From contig NC_092346.1 of assembly GCF_963676685.1 (NCBI RefSeq), positions 32,935,133 through 32,999,132 of the forward strand: DNA of 64,000 nt. The letters run 5' to 3'. The notes under the pieces were generated by a model, which searched no databases, was not told the origin of the DNA, and saw only the letters and a list, made by a program, of their open reading frames with translations. The position numbers and the translations under genes are program-made. The stretch is from Mytilus edulis (Eukaryota; Mollusca; Bivalvia; Mytilida; Mytilidae). Of the stretch, positions 46,175 to 57,460 are shown piece after piece. Positions within the stretch are counted from its first letter, which is position 1, and the number at the start of each line of letters is the position of its first letter.

Positions 46175-48320
46175 GTTGAGCCTTCGACTTTAGTCGAAAA
46201 AGGGAGACATAGCTATCCTACATTCTGTCATTGTCGTCGGCAGTGGCGGTAGCGGCGGCAGTGGCGGCAGCGGCGGCAGCGGCGTCCACAAATATTCACC
46301 CAGTGGTTAAAGTTTTTGAAATTTTAATATCTTTCTTAAACTATACTGGATTTCTACCAAACTGGGACAGAAGCTTGTTTATGATCATAAGTTAGTATCT
46401 AGAAGTAAATTTCGTAAAAATAAAATTCCTGTTATTCCGTATTTTACTTGTAAATGGACTAAGTTTTTCTGCCGGGAAACATAACATTCACTCTGTGCTT
46501 AAAGTTTTTAAAATTTTAATAACTTTCTTAAACTATACTGGATTTCTACCAAATTGGGACAGAAGCTTGTTTATGATCATAAGTTAGTATCTAGAAGTAA
46601 ATTTCGTAAAAATAAAATTCCTGTTATTCCGTATTTTACTTGTAAATGGACTAAGTTTTTCTGCCGGGAAACATAACATTCACTCTGTGCTTAAAGTTTT
46701 TAAAATTTTAATAACTTTCTTAAACTATCCTGGATTTGTACCAAACTTGGACAGAAGCCTGTTTATGATGATAAGAAAGTATCCAGAAGTAAATTTGTTT
46801 GAAAAAAATTCTGTTTTTGTCTTTTGTCGCAGAAAGCTCGACATAGGGATAGTGATCTGGCGGTAGCGGCATTAGCTAACTTCTTAAAAGCTTAATATTT
46901 AAGAAAGTGGAAGACCTAGATACTTATACTTTGTATATAGATGCCTCATGTTACAAAATTTCCGTCAGTCACATGTCCAATGTCCTTGACCTCATTTTCA
47001 TGGTTCAGTGACTACTTAAAAAACAGTTAAGATTTTTTGTAATGTTAAATTTTCTCTTATTATAAGTAATAGGATAACTATATTTGGTATGTGCGTACCT
47101 TGCAAGGTCCTCATGCCCGTCTTACAGTTTTCACATGACCTCGACCTCATTTCATGGATCAGTGAACAAGGTTAAGTTTTGGTGGTCAAGTCCATATCTC
47201 AGATACTATAAGCAATAGGTGTAGTATATTCAGTGTATGGAATGATTGTAAGGTGTACATGTCCAACTGGTAGGTGTCATCTGACCTTGACCTCATTTTC
47301 ATGGTTCAGTGGTTATAGTTAAGTTTTTGTGTTTTGGTCTGCTTTTCTTAAAGTGTATGCAATAGGTCTACTATATTTAGTGTATGGAATAATTGTAAGG
47401 TGTTCATGTCCAACTGGGAGGTGTCATCTGACCTGGGCCTCATTTTCATGGCTCAGTGGTCACAGTTAAGTTTATGAGTTTTGTACTTTTTTCTATTACC
47501 AGCAAGCAGTAGGTCAAACTATATTTGGTGTATGGAAATATTTTATGATCTATACGTCAGTAGCGCAGGTTGTATTTGACCTTGACCTCATTTTCACAGT
47601 TCATTGCTCAGTGTTAAGTTTTGTGGTTTATTTTTTGTTTGTTAAACTATAAGCAATAGGTTATATATAACTATATTTGTTGTATGGTTCATCTGACCTT
47701 GACCACATTTTCATGGTTCATTGGTCAAGGTTTAGTTTTCTTGGTTTATGTTAAGATTATGTGACATTTGTAATAAAGCTTTATATTTAGGACTATCAAC
47801 ATAATATCAAGGATTAGTAAAGAAGGCAAGACATTTCAGCATGTGCACTCTTGTTTCTGTAATTTACTTATAAATGGACTTAGTTTTTTCTGCCAGGAAA
47901 CATTACTTTAACTCTGTGGTTAACGTTTTTAAAATATTAATAACTGTCTTAAACTATCCTGGATTTGTACCAAACTTGGATGGAAGCTTGTTTATGACCA
48001 TAAGATAGTATCCAGAAGTAAATTTATTAAAAACAAAATTCTATTTTTTCAGTATTTTACTTATAAATGGACTTAGTTTTTCTTCCAGTTAACATTACAG
48101 AAAGTCTGCAGTTAAAGTTTTTAAAACAATTATGAGATGCATAAATTATCCTGGATGTTTACCAAACTTGGACAGAAGCTTCTTACAATCAAACTATAGT
48201 ATTGAGAGAATTTTTTTTTATTGATTTAATTCCTCATTTTTGTTGAGCCTGCCATTAACAGCAAAAGTAGCAAGACACTGGGTTCCGCGGAACCCTTGCA
48301 AATTTTTAGGTTGAAGTATT
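46175..48320 (+). repeat. Long interspersed element with GGC tract and internal repeats
   Basis: It begins near GTTGAGCCTTCGACTTTAGT and carries a GGCGGCAGCGGC trinucleotide tract (46,235-46,290). Three ~192 bp units follow (CTATACTGGATTT words near 46,341, 46,532 and 46,725), then ~1 kb in which TGACCTTGACCTCATTTTCA recurs five or more times, then two more of the 192 bp-type units (47,860-48,200). It ends near GTTGAGCCTGCCATTAACAG. I remember this as a very common mussel repeat; no protein frame is visible. Confidence 0.7.
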
Positions 48321-48389
48321 TTTTTTTATCTGGATCAATATATATAATTAAATCATACAGAGATAAAACATACAATTTAAATCAATTAA

Positions 48390-48662
48390 GGTGGTACCTA
48401 ACACTACAGGGAGATAACTCTGTAAAGTCAGCGAAACGTTTTAATAACGTTGTGTTGTAAAGGGAATATTGAGCTTCTCAATGATCAAAATTGATGTTTG
48501 TCAAACAGCTATATAACCAGTGTAATTTTTTTGACAAAACGGTTGGCTCAAAATTTTTGAAATTTTTATATTTTTGTTAAAGGGTCAAAGTAAATACATT
48601 GTCAAAATTTTATGAAAATTAAACGAGCCAAATTAATTTTAGTGAAAGTGTTGGGTACCACC
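48390..48662. mobile_element. piggyBac-type MITE, 273 bp
   Basis: TTAA lies at 48,386-48,389 and 48,663-48,666. Inside, GGTGGTACCTAACACT is mirrored by AGTGTTGGGTACCACC, a 16 bp inverted repeat with one mismatch. No ORF inside. TTAA duplication is the signature of piggyBac-family transposition. Confidence 0.85.
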
Positions 48663-48971
48663 TTAAGATGCAAAACAATTTAATTGAAGCTGTATGTAAC
48701 AAAGAATGCTTGCTAATCCTGCAAGCAAGCTTAAAGTAAACTATCAGCTGATAAAGAAAGCATACTGTAACCATGAAATCCAAAGTCTAAAACTAGGAGA
48801 CTGATATGAGGATTTGGTTACAACTAAATGTTAAACCTAAGTAACCATGCACCATAGACTAGCAGTATTACACAGAAGATTAATTCCACTTAGTATATAA
48901 TTTATTTCCAAGACTGGAACTTGTCACCAACGCTGTGACTTCCAAACTTATATCTTTCACAAAATAGTTCA

Positions 48972-49755
48972 ATATATATGTTCCAGACCATATGAGTATT
49001 TGGACGGTACGCGTACGGTCTGGACCGTAAACGTATACTCATACTGTCCGACCATACACGTACTGTCCGACCGTATGAGTATACGCGTATGGTCCAGTAC
49101 GAGCTGACCATGCATGTTACTTGATCATTTATGTGAATTGAAAAATTCAAATTTAAACAAACATGTACCACTATCTTTATTTCTAGTTTTACAAATTGTT
49201 ACAATTGGATGGATAAAATGTACAAACGAACCATTGAAATTAAATATGTATTTGTTCAATTGGATATCTAAAGTCTATTTTGGTACTCCCCCCCTATGTG
49301 ATACTTGCTACGACAAATAAATTAAAATGTTTGCAGTTCATGCATGTTCCTTTCCATTTGCGTTTTTTGTCCTTCAATGTTGTTAAATGTTCTATTTTCC
49401 TTCAACATTATGTTAACTTCAGATATCTTCAATTTCAGTGATCATAATTCTATAAATGTACTGATCGACATGCTAAATACAAGAGATTAACAGATTTGAT
49501 TTGCCTGATTTTTTTAAATAGTTAAAATACAAAGTTTGCATTACAACTAAAATTGAACTTTTTCATACTAATTTGACAGTTAGGTTATGTTGATCTGTTA
49601 TATGCATTGGTATCTAATAAACTTGACCAACTTCTTAATATTAGTCAGACCGTACGCGTACGGTCCGACCATATGAGTATTTTGAAAAAGTACGCATACA
49701 GTCCAGACCGTACGCGTACGGTCCAAATACTCATACGGTCTGGAACATATATATA
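48972..49755. mobile_element. Palindrome-rich inverted-repeat element (CGTACG clusters)
   Basis: The ends are complementary over ~45 bp: ATATGTTCCAGACCATATGA then GTATTTGGACGGTACGCGTA on the left (48,975-49,016), mirrored at 49,708-49,751. Each end is a cluster of short palindromes (ACCGTACGCGTACGGT, CATATG, GAGTATACGCGTATGG) at 48,985-49,100 and 49,645-49,750. The ~540 bp between them is ordinary AT-rich sequence. CpG-bearing palindromes stand out in this AT-rich neighbourhood. Class unknown. Confidence 0.7.
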
Positions 49756-50126
49756 TGAGAATTAAACAATAAGCTAAGATCAATTATTACATAATGTGTT
49801 GACAAATATAAACAAGTTATCATCCAGATAAAGAAAGATAAATAATTAATACAACTCTTTTAGCAATGTCTCTAATTTAAGAAGGATAAAGGATTAAACC
49901 CTGAGGCATTATTGTCACCTTTGATTATAAAATGTCCATTATCAATTAGATATATATTAACTTATTGTCCAAGTAGAATATATAATATAAAACATAATTA
50001 ATGATAAATTCTTTGAGTCTCAAACATTAGCATTAAAAACCTAAACACATCTGAAAGTCATTTTAACTCTGTGATATATTTCTCCCCGTCCGACTAAAAC
50101 ATTTCCACAAGTTTTTGAATAACAGC

Positions 50127-50793
50127 TTAAAATGTATTTTTGGAAACACGAGATTTGTGTTTTGAGTTCTTTGAATTAATTTTGGTTGAATGTTTTGAAT
50201 TCTGGTTTTGAATCAATTTGTCAACAATATTTATTAGAGGCATACATGTCACTGTATTTAGTCTAGTTTCTTGTTTCTCTAGGGTTGAATTTGCACATTG
50301 AACTGATGTCAGATGTTCCATTTTACTTTTTAGAGTTCTTTTTTCATCCTTAAGTTTTGAAACTAATTTAAGATGAGTGTCACTTTGTTTCTCCAGTATT
50401 TTGTCAACATTATTGTTCGTAATAAAATATGTTTCCTCACCATCTGAATCAAACATCATATTTTCTTCTTCTATCACTTTATATTCCTCTAGTTCCTCTA
50501 ATAGTTCACTGTTCCCTTTTTGTAAGTTCTTCCAGTATTTGATTTCTTACAGCTTCTGACTCTTTGTATTGGTCTACAGTTATTGAGAGTTTTTCATTTT
50601 CCTGCTTTAAATCTGATGTTTGGTCAATGAATTTGGCAATTATTCGGCGAGCTTGAATTATTTCATTTACCAATTTTTCTAATTGAGACTGAAGTTCAGT
50701 AACACGATTTTGCTGATTAATTTGATCATCCTTGAATTTCTGCTTAACATTTTCCAGTTGAAACTGAGATGAAACTTTTATCTTTGGTGGCAT
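50127..50793 (-). pseudogene. Small intronless coiled-coil protein gene with one frameshift
   Basis: From ATG at 50,793 the frame reads MPPKIKVSSQFQLENVKQKF and continues as a heptad-rich coiled coil (QSQLEKLVNEIIQARRI, then DLKQENEKLSITVDQY) to a TGA at 50,506. The adjacent frame then continues without a break from SELLEELEEYKVIEEE through DKILEKQSDTHLKLVSK to a Lys/Ser-rich tail ending RVSKNTF at 50,127. One extra base in the A5G3 run near 50,514-50,522 would explain the break. The joined product would be about 220 residues. I do not recognise the family. It could be a retro-copy, or an intact gene with a homopolymer error. Confidence 0.65.
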
Positions 50794-51277
50794 GGCTCTT
50801 ATGAAAATTGCATTTCTTTTAAGCTTGTTATTCTTGATAGAATCTCACATCTCCTGAGGAGCGAAAATCTTTCCAATTGAAATTCCTCTTCCCTCAAAAC
50901 GAGAGTCTGTAAGTGGGTACTAAATGGTTTAAATGTGATCTAGATGTACCTCTAGTGTTCCCTATCTGTTTTCAGTTTATACAAGGCCGTTCTTTGTTTC
51001 ACATGCTGTTAGGAGTAAGATATTATCGAAAAATACCTATGTATGTAAGCACCATTGTTCGGCAATAAAAGTGTTTTTTCGTTAATAGCACTTTCGGTTC
51101 AAAACAATAATATTTATTTTGTTGAAATTTGAAATTTCGAAAGAATTACTATGATCTGTGAAGTTTACGACCACAAATATTTGATCTAAGTACAAAATAA
51201 TTATACTGTATGTAAAAACAGCTGTTTTATAAAGATAAATACAAAGACAAACATAATCATTGTCTTAATCTTTTCAG
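50794..51277. other. Intron upstream of the MEIS terminal exons
   Basis: No exon recognised. The 3' end has a normal acceptor, TCTTTTCAG at 51,269-51,277. Confidence 0.5.
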
Positions 51278-51352
51278 CACCAGGAGGTCATGGATATAGT
51301 CCAGAGAGTATGGGTTGGGATAGCCAGGCCATGGCACATATGAGTCCTCACA
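51278..51352 (+). CDS. MEIS: MEIS/Homothorax-type gene, penultimate exon
   Basis: 75 bases between TTTTCAG and CA|GTAAGT. With two bases completing a codon from an unseen upstream exon, it reads PGGHGYSPESMGWDSQAM then AHMSPH, and leaves one base that forms an ATG codon with the next exon. Gly/Met/Ser/Pro-rich sequence C-terminal to the homeodomain is usual in MEIS proteins. Confidence 0.7.
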
Positions 51353-52504
51353 GTAAGTAGTTCTTAGATCCCTACTTAGTACACATATTACATACTCTTA
51401 GAACATACTCACCCCTTCTCGTCCAATGAAAAGTCAGTTTTTTGCCCTCTACTTTTCAAAGTACATAGTTTTCCATGCACTATGAAATGCTATACATGAA
51501 TGACTTTTCATTGTTAGTTAATTATGAAAGTGGACTCTTAATAGCTGCACTAACGAAGTGTACAATCCCCCTAAGTCATTTTCCTTGGGAAAATAGCCTA
51601 CTGATTAAAGATGAAAGAGCAAAGATTAAAATAAAAACATTTTGAATTTTTCCAAATTTCATGCATTTTCTAATGGTACACATATATAGAATAAACAAAA
51701 ACAATTTGGTCAAGGATGTAGGTAAAATAATACTTATTCAATTTGTATACCTGACATTTGACGGATTTTTTTCTCTCAAGAAAACAATGCCAGACTGTTG
51801 ATATATAAAGCCAAGAAATTTTTGGAGAAACACAAATACACGTAAATTTTAAAATAAAAAGTAAGCATTTAATGCTGAATGGTCTGAATTTAAATATTGA
51901 TACAGAGAGTTTTATATTTAAAAAAAAGTCAAATTTCAAAAAGGGCATTTATATAACATTGTGTTGCTTTTTAAAATTAAAAAAATTCTCAAGATATATA
52001 AGTATTAAATTTTACCTTAAGCAAATGAAAAACAGTTTATTATCCATACGGTCCTCACAAACTATGTCAATGCTTTTTCATTCCATCCATTGAAATGATG
52101 GTTACCTATGTTTTACATTTAGTTCATTATAAAAAGTGAACTCTTATTCAGGTTTGAATATTACAATGGGAAAGGATAATTGTGTAGGTCACTCGAAAGT
52201 GTGAATATGTTCTAAATTGGTCAGACAATACTTGGTCATGTTTTATGAAGATTTAAGCCCTCGGCTTCGCCTTGGGCTTAAATCTTCATAAAACATGACC
52301 AAGTATTGTCTAACCTATAATTATAAATTGAAAGATCAGATTATAATGAATTTGCTAATCTCAGATTAGGCTTAATGGTTCATCAAAGGTTAAGTCAATT
52401 TGTTCACAGCTTAAGTGTAATTTGTTCACAGTTTAAATTTTATTGTAAAGCTTAATTGGTTCAAAGGATAAGCTCATAGAAAACAAACAATATTTTATTT
52501 CCAG
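51353..52504. other. MEIS last intron
   Basis: Phase-consistent intron GTAAGT...TTTCCAG. It contains a near-perfect hairpin at 52,219-52,315, annotated separately, and no other recognised feature. Confidence 0.6.
52219..52315. repeat. Long near-perfect hairpin (foldback)
   Basis: Arms 52,223-52,260 and 52,274-52,311 are perfect 38 bp complements (AGACAATACTTGGTCATG to GATTTAAGCCC and back). They extend to 42 bp with one mismatch around a 13-base loop TCGGCTTCGCCTT. It lies in the last intron of MEIS, so the transcript would carry a long duplex stem. Confidence 0.92.
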
Positions 52505-52845
52505 TGTTCCAAGGAAGACATGGTAGTGAAATGTATGATCAAATGAAGGGATATTCTCATATGGAAGGACAAAGATACGATATGCTTGGAGTTCAGGGTA
52601 TGCATAGTAGTGACATGTTCGGAAGTACTGCTGTCACTGGCAGTAGTTCATACTCTCAGATGTCACAGTTACGACCACCAGTTCATTCGCAAGCAATGCT
52701 AATACCAGGGCATCAGCATCATATGATGATGGGACACGGAGCCCACGGCATGAGTCCCATGTCGATGGGATCTGCTCAAAGTCCTCCATTACATGGCAGC
52801 TTGCACAGTATGGGTGCACACATTCAGGATATTCATGCTGGATAA
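52505..52845 (+). CDS. MEIS: MEIS/Homothorax-type gene, last coding exon
   Basis: After the split ATG it reads FQGRHGSEMYDQMKGYSH, then a Met/Gly/His/Ser-rich stretch with RPPVHSQAMLIPGHQHHMMM, MSMGSAQSPPLHGS and a terminus IQDIHAG followed by TAA at 52,843. The order P-x-H-S...P-G-H-x-H-H..M-M-M, S-A-Q-S-P and the final D-I-H-A-x match the C terminus of MEIS1/MEIS2 isoforms that end in DIHAQ. MEIS proteins are TALE homeodomain cofactors of HOX and PBX; this tail is a transactivation region. The homeobox exons are not found in the window. Confidence 0.78.
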
Positions 52846-54525
52846 AAAAATCAGGAGTAAACATTGTGCTTTAAAAAGAACAAGGACATTTGGCTTGGCC
52901 TGCGAACATACAATTAAGCCAAGGAATAAAGCGTGACTAAAAAGTATTTGTGGGTCCAGTAGTTTAAAACTACGGCCTATTTTATTATACAATCACAGTG
53001 ATCTCTCAATCATTTAGCAGTCACTCATTGTGTGGAATCTAATTCCTAACGGTTGCAGGCTAGCCAAGGGAAGTAACTGGTGTGCTAGTCATTCTACAGA
53101 GTAAGGGAGTCGACAACTGACTGCAGTTTTAAAACTAGTCTTCACAACTTGTTATAATGGGATATGGTGAAAACTACGCAAAAGTATTATTAAAAAAAAA
53201 CGCAGTTCATGTTGACAATGAGTTGCCAAGTATTATATATGTATTTTGTTGTCTCTGGACAAGAAACACGTCTTGGTCACATATGTGCCGCATACCTCAT
53301 GATGATCAAAATAAATGTACATTTGAATGGCCATGACTTTGTAAAGCATTCCACGTCAAAGTATATTCTGTCAAACATCAACTCTTCAGTTGAAGGAATA
53401 TGTTTTTGTGCCATGGAATATTTGAATTTTTTGTCACATGACATTGTTAAACCAATCAGAAGAGTTGCCCTGTAGTGGGGTGACCAATTAAATTAAAGCT
53501 TTAAGATTAACCTCATTATTATTCCTTTGTAATTATAGCCAGTTCCATTGTGTTGGAAGTGGACATTTTATTTAATGGTGCATGTTAAAAAAAGTATTTG
53601 GTGCAAATTATTTGTATAGTAAAGATGTTTGTTGAATGTATGTTTATATATGTTATTGTGTATGAAAGTGAAAAATCATTATTTGGACATTTTTTTCTTT
53701 GTGTGACATTTTTATACTTTCTGGCCAGGCTGTTTAGATCTACTTGCAGTTTAATTTGTAAATGTTTTGTTGTTTTTGTTGAAGTTTGTTTGAATATTTT
53801 TTTTTTTAGATTGAACAAATTTTAAGCTTGATATTTATTCGATCTGCCAGATTTTATTTTTTTGATAATTAACCAATTTGTTTTTGGTTTGTGATTTGTT
53901 ACAGAATGATTTTTTTTGTTTTTTTCTTTTATCTAAAAACAAGTACTATGTTATTTCTAAGTGCTGACCATTTATTTATGATGTTTTTAAAAAAATGTTA
54001 AAGTGCAGATTTTAAACTGGGATGTAATTACTACATGTGTATTTAATTGTAAAGTAATATTAATGTCAGAGACTGCTGAAATCTTTCCTTTATCTTTTTG
54101 TACTGATTTTAACTAGAGAAAGACATATTTATATGTATATCTGTAGCAATTATTTTAGATTGTTTCAAGATGTCCGATATTACATTTCTTAACTATACTT
54201 CTTTTATGATTCCCTAATAAATATATATTTACATTTTTTATCATTTCAATGCCAGAATGAACAAAAAATAACTGAAAAAGATGTATCAAATTTTCAGAAA
54301 ATCTTAGACAATCATGCACGAGTTTACCAAAAATACACTGAAATTGATTATTGTCTGAATGTGTCTGACTATGAGGAAATGAAAGATTGCAATGATGTGT
54401 GTGGTGAAGTGTGGAGCTGAGCTTGATGCTTAGGGACTTGTGAAAAATTTTAGGGAATTTTAATACGAGATTGTCAAATATTTTGAGCAAAATTCCAGAG
54501 AAATAAAAATTGTTGTAATAAACTA
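52846..54525 (+). other. MEIS 3' UTR
   Basis: Long T-rich non-coding stretch after the stop codon, as usual for MEIS genes. Candidate poly(A) signals AATAAA are at 54,502-54,507 and 54,517-54,522, with earlier ones near 52,925 and 54,218. Its exact end is inferred, not observed. Confidence 0.5.
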
Positions 54526-54719
54526 ATTGCTTGTGTTTTATTATATTTGTTTGACCAATATGTTTTTTGAGTGAGGCTGATTATATCAAAGGGCCATCCA
54601 TTCAAAACTTGTAACTCGAAGGAAGGATTTTGATCTTACTGTACAAATCCTTGGTAGAAGAGACTGACAACACCTAGCAACAAGAAACAACTAAAATACA
54701 ACACAAAAAAATCACAGAA

Positions 54720-55075
54720 AAACGCATTGTCTTTTAGTATCAAAATCATACTTGGTTGAAATACAAATAATATCAATAAACTTCATAGAAAAATTCATTG
54801 GCCATTATTATCAAAATCATATTTGGTTGAAATACAAAAATGTCAATAAACTTCATAGAAAAATTCATTGGCCATTACTATCAAAATCATACATAGTTAA
54901 AATACAAAACTGAAAAGTGTCAACAAAATACTTCATAGAAATACATTGGCCGAGACATTGGACTTTACTATCAAAATTGTACTTGGTTGAAATACAAAAA
55001 TGTCAACAACAAAAATTCATAGAAAAATACATTTGACCTCTGGTATCTAAATCATACTTGGTTGAAATGAAAAGG
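54720..55075. repeat. ~75 bp tandem repeat, about 5 diverged copies
   Basis: Units start with ATCATACTTGGTTGAAATAC and contain TTCATAGAAAAATTCATTGG. Copies begin near 54,747, 54,824, 54,886, 54,975 and 55,050 with increasing divergence. Non-coding. Confidence 0.8.
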
Positions 55076-55259
55076 AAAAAATATTCGACAAATTTTCCTT
55101 CAAAGATAAAATTTCAAATCATAAAAAAACAAATTTTGCACTTGTTGAAACTGAAGATTGAAGATTTAAAAGATGATAAAAATGATCAATCAAATATTTG
55201 ATTTTTCCATGATTCATATGGTATCAAAACTAGTTTAGTTAAAACCTTCTGATTAGATA

Positions 55260-55410
55260 TAAGAAGATGTGGTATGAGTGCCAATGAGACAACTCTTCAT
55301 CCAAGTCACAATTTGTAAAAGAAACATCATTATAGGTCAAAGCACAGTCTTTAAGATGGAGCCTTGGCTCACACCGAGCAACAAGCTATAAAGGGCCCTC
55401 AATATGACTA
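55260..55410 (+). repeat. R1 interspersed repeat, 5' half
   Basis: AAGAAGATGTGGTATGAGTG, CAATGAGACAACTCTTCATC, CATTATAGGTCAAAG and CAAGCTATAAAGGGCCC, then similarity ends. Confidence 0.75.
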
Positions 55411-56335
55411 GCAAGTTTGAATTTTCTTCATGATTTATTTTATCAAATAGAAAACGTTATATAAAGTACAAAAATTGAGGTAAAGAAAATATGAATTAAA
55501 GTCTCCAAATTTACCCCTACTGATTTTCTTAGTTCATTCTCCTGTTTCTAGCATATGAAATTTAGAAATTGAAAAGTCTTGAGTTACAAGATTTCATGAA
55601 AATTTTACATGACATTATGTTAAGGTCAATTTATATACCTTTTTTGTTAAAAAGTCATGCGTGAATAAATTATGTAAATTTAGTTATTCAAAATTTTAAG
55701 AATATTTGGACATGAATACACCTTCATTTTCATTTTGACTAAGTTATGTTTGTTTTTGTTTTTAGAATAGACAATTATACGTTGAGAAATTAAGATAGAA
55801 AAAAAACTGTGAAAGTCTTCTTAATTTTCCTTCTATCAATGAAAATAAGTACTCAATGAAATACATATTTTTATTGAGTCAAAAAGTGTTCATTTTACAT
55901 CTACAAATTTAAAACATCACATACCAAACATGATTCAAACACAAACCAAAAAATGATACTAAAGAAGAAAAACCTCTTCCTAGAAAGCGTCCAGCAACCA
56001 TATGTTAATTATATAACCTTGTAGATCTGAAATACAATAAAATGAAGGAAATAATAATATATTAATAGAAAAATAACAAAAAATGAAAAAAAACTTGATT
56101 GACCATTTTAAACCAGGCGCTTATTAACCAAGGAGGAATAATCAAGAACAAGATAGCAAATATCAAATATGAATAAAAGTTCAAAAGAGCATTTTCCCCA
56201 AAACAAACTAACATCAAATGTAAAACTATTAAATAGGTAGTAACCTAATGTTATTAGAGTTGTAAATTTCTATTGTAGTGTTATCAGATGACAGTATCTA
56301 ATGTCATGATATCATAGTTGCCAGTTTATGTTGTA
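55411..56335. other. Non-coding AT-rich spacer
   Basis: No gene, RNA or clear repeat recognised. Runs of A and T dominate. Confidence 0.5.
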
Positions 56336-56339
56336 GTGT

Positions 56340-57460
56340 TGTCAGTATCCACTGTAATATTATAAGAGTTGTCAGTATCCATGGTTAATGTTATTATAGT
56401 TGTCAGTATCCATGGTAATGTTATCAGAGTTGTCAATATCCACGGTAATGTTGTCAGTATCCACAGTTATAATATCAGAGTTGTCAGTATCCACGGTAAT
56501 GTTATCAGAGTTGTCAGTATCCGCTGTAATGCTATCAGAATTGTCATTATTCACAGTAATGCAATAAGAGTTATCAGTTTCCACCGTAGTGATAACAGAG
56601 TTATCAGTATCCACTGTAATGTTATCAGAATTGTCAGTATCCACGGCAATGATATCAGAGTTGTTAATACCCATGGTAATGTTATCAGAGTAGTTAGTAT
56701 CCATGGTAATGGTATCAGAGTTGTCAGTATCCACAGTAATAATATCAGAGTTGTCAGTATCCTCAGCAATGTTATTAGAGTTATCAGTATCCACTGTAGT
56801 GTTATCAGAGTTGTCATTATCCACGGTAATGTTACCAGAGTTGTCAGTATCCACAGTAATAATATCAGAATAGTAAGTATCCACTGTGGCGTTATCAGAG
56901 TAGTGTTATCAGAGTTGTCAGTATCCACTGTGGTGTTATCTTAGTTATCAGTATCCACTGTACTGATATCAGAGTTATCAATATCTACTGTAGTGTTATC
57001 ATAGTTGTCAGTATCTACTGTTACAGTCCACTGCAGTGTTATCAGAGTTGTCAGTATCTAATGTCATGATATCATAATTGTCAGTATATGCTGAAGTGTT
57101 TTCAGCATCCCCTGTAATGTTACCAGAACTGTCAGTATCCACGATAGTGTTGTCAGTATCCACAGTATTGTTATCAGAGTTGTCAGTATCCCCGGTAATA
57201 TTATCAAAGTTGTCAGTATCCACGGTAATGTTATCAGTATCCACAGTAATAATATCAGAGTTGTCAGTAGCCACTGTAGTGTTATCAGAGTTGACAGTAT
57301 CCACGGTTTTATTATCAAAGTTTTGAGTATCCACAGTATTGTTATCAGAGTTGTCAGTATCCACAGAAATAATATCAGAGCAATCAGTAACAACTGTATT
57401 GTTATCAGAGTTGTCACTATCTACAGTAGGGTTATCAGAGTTGTCAGTATGCAGTGAGTG
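56340..57460. repeat. 30 bp minisatellite array A
   Basis: About 37 units around the consensus GTTATCAGAGTTGTCAGTAT + CCACGGTAAT, with substantial variation. Since 30 is divisible by 3 and the unit lacks stops in several frames, both strands show long repetitive open frames: minus strand, a 10-residue D-T-D-N-S-D-N-[IT]-T-V repeat (56,372-56,884 and 57,008-57,364); plus strand, V-V-S-I-H-G-N-V-I-R (56,369-56,944). No splice sites or promoter support a gene. Confidence 0.93.
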
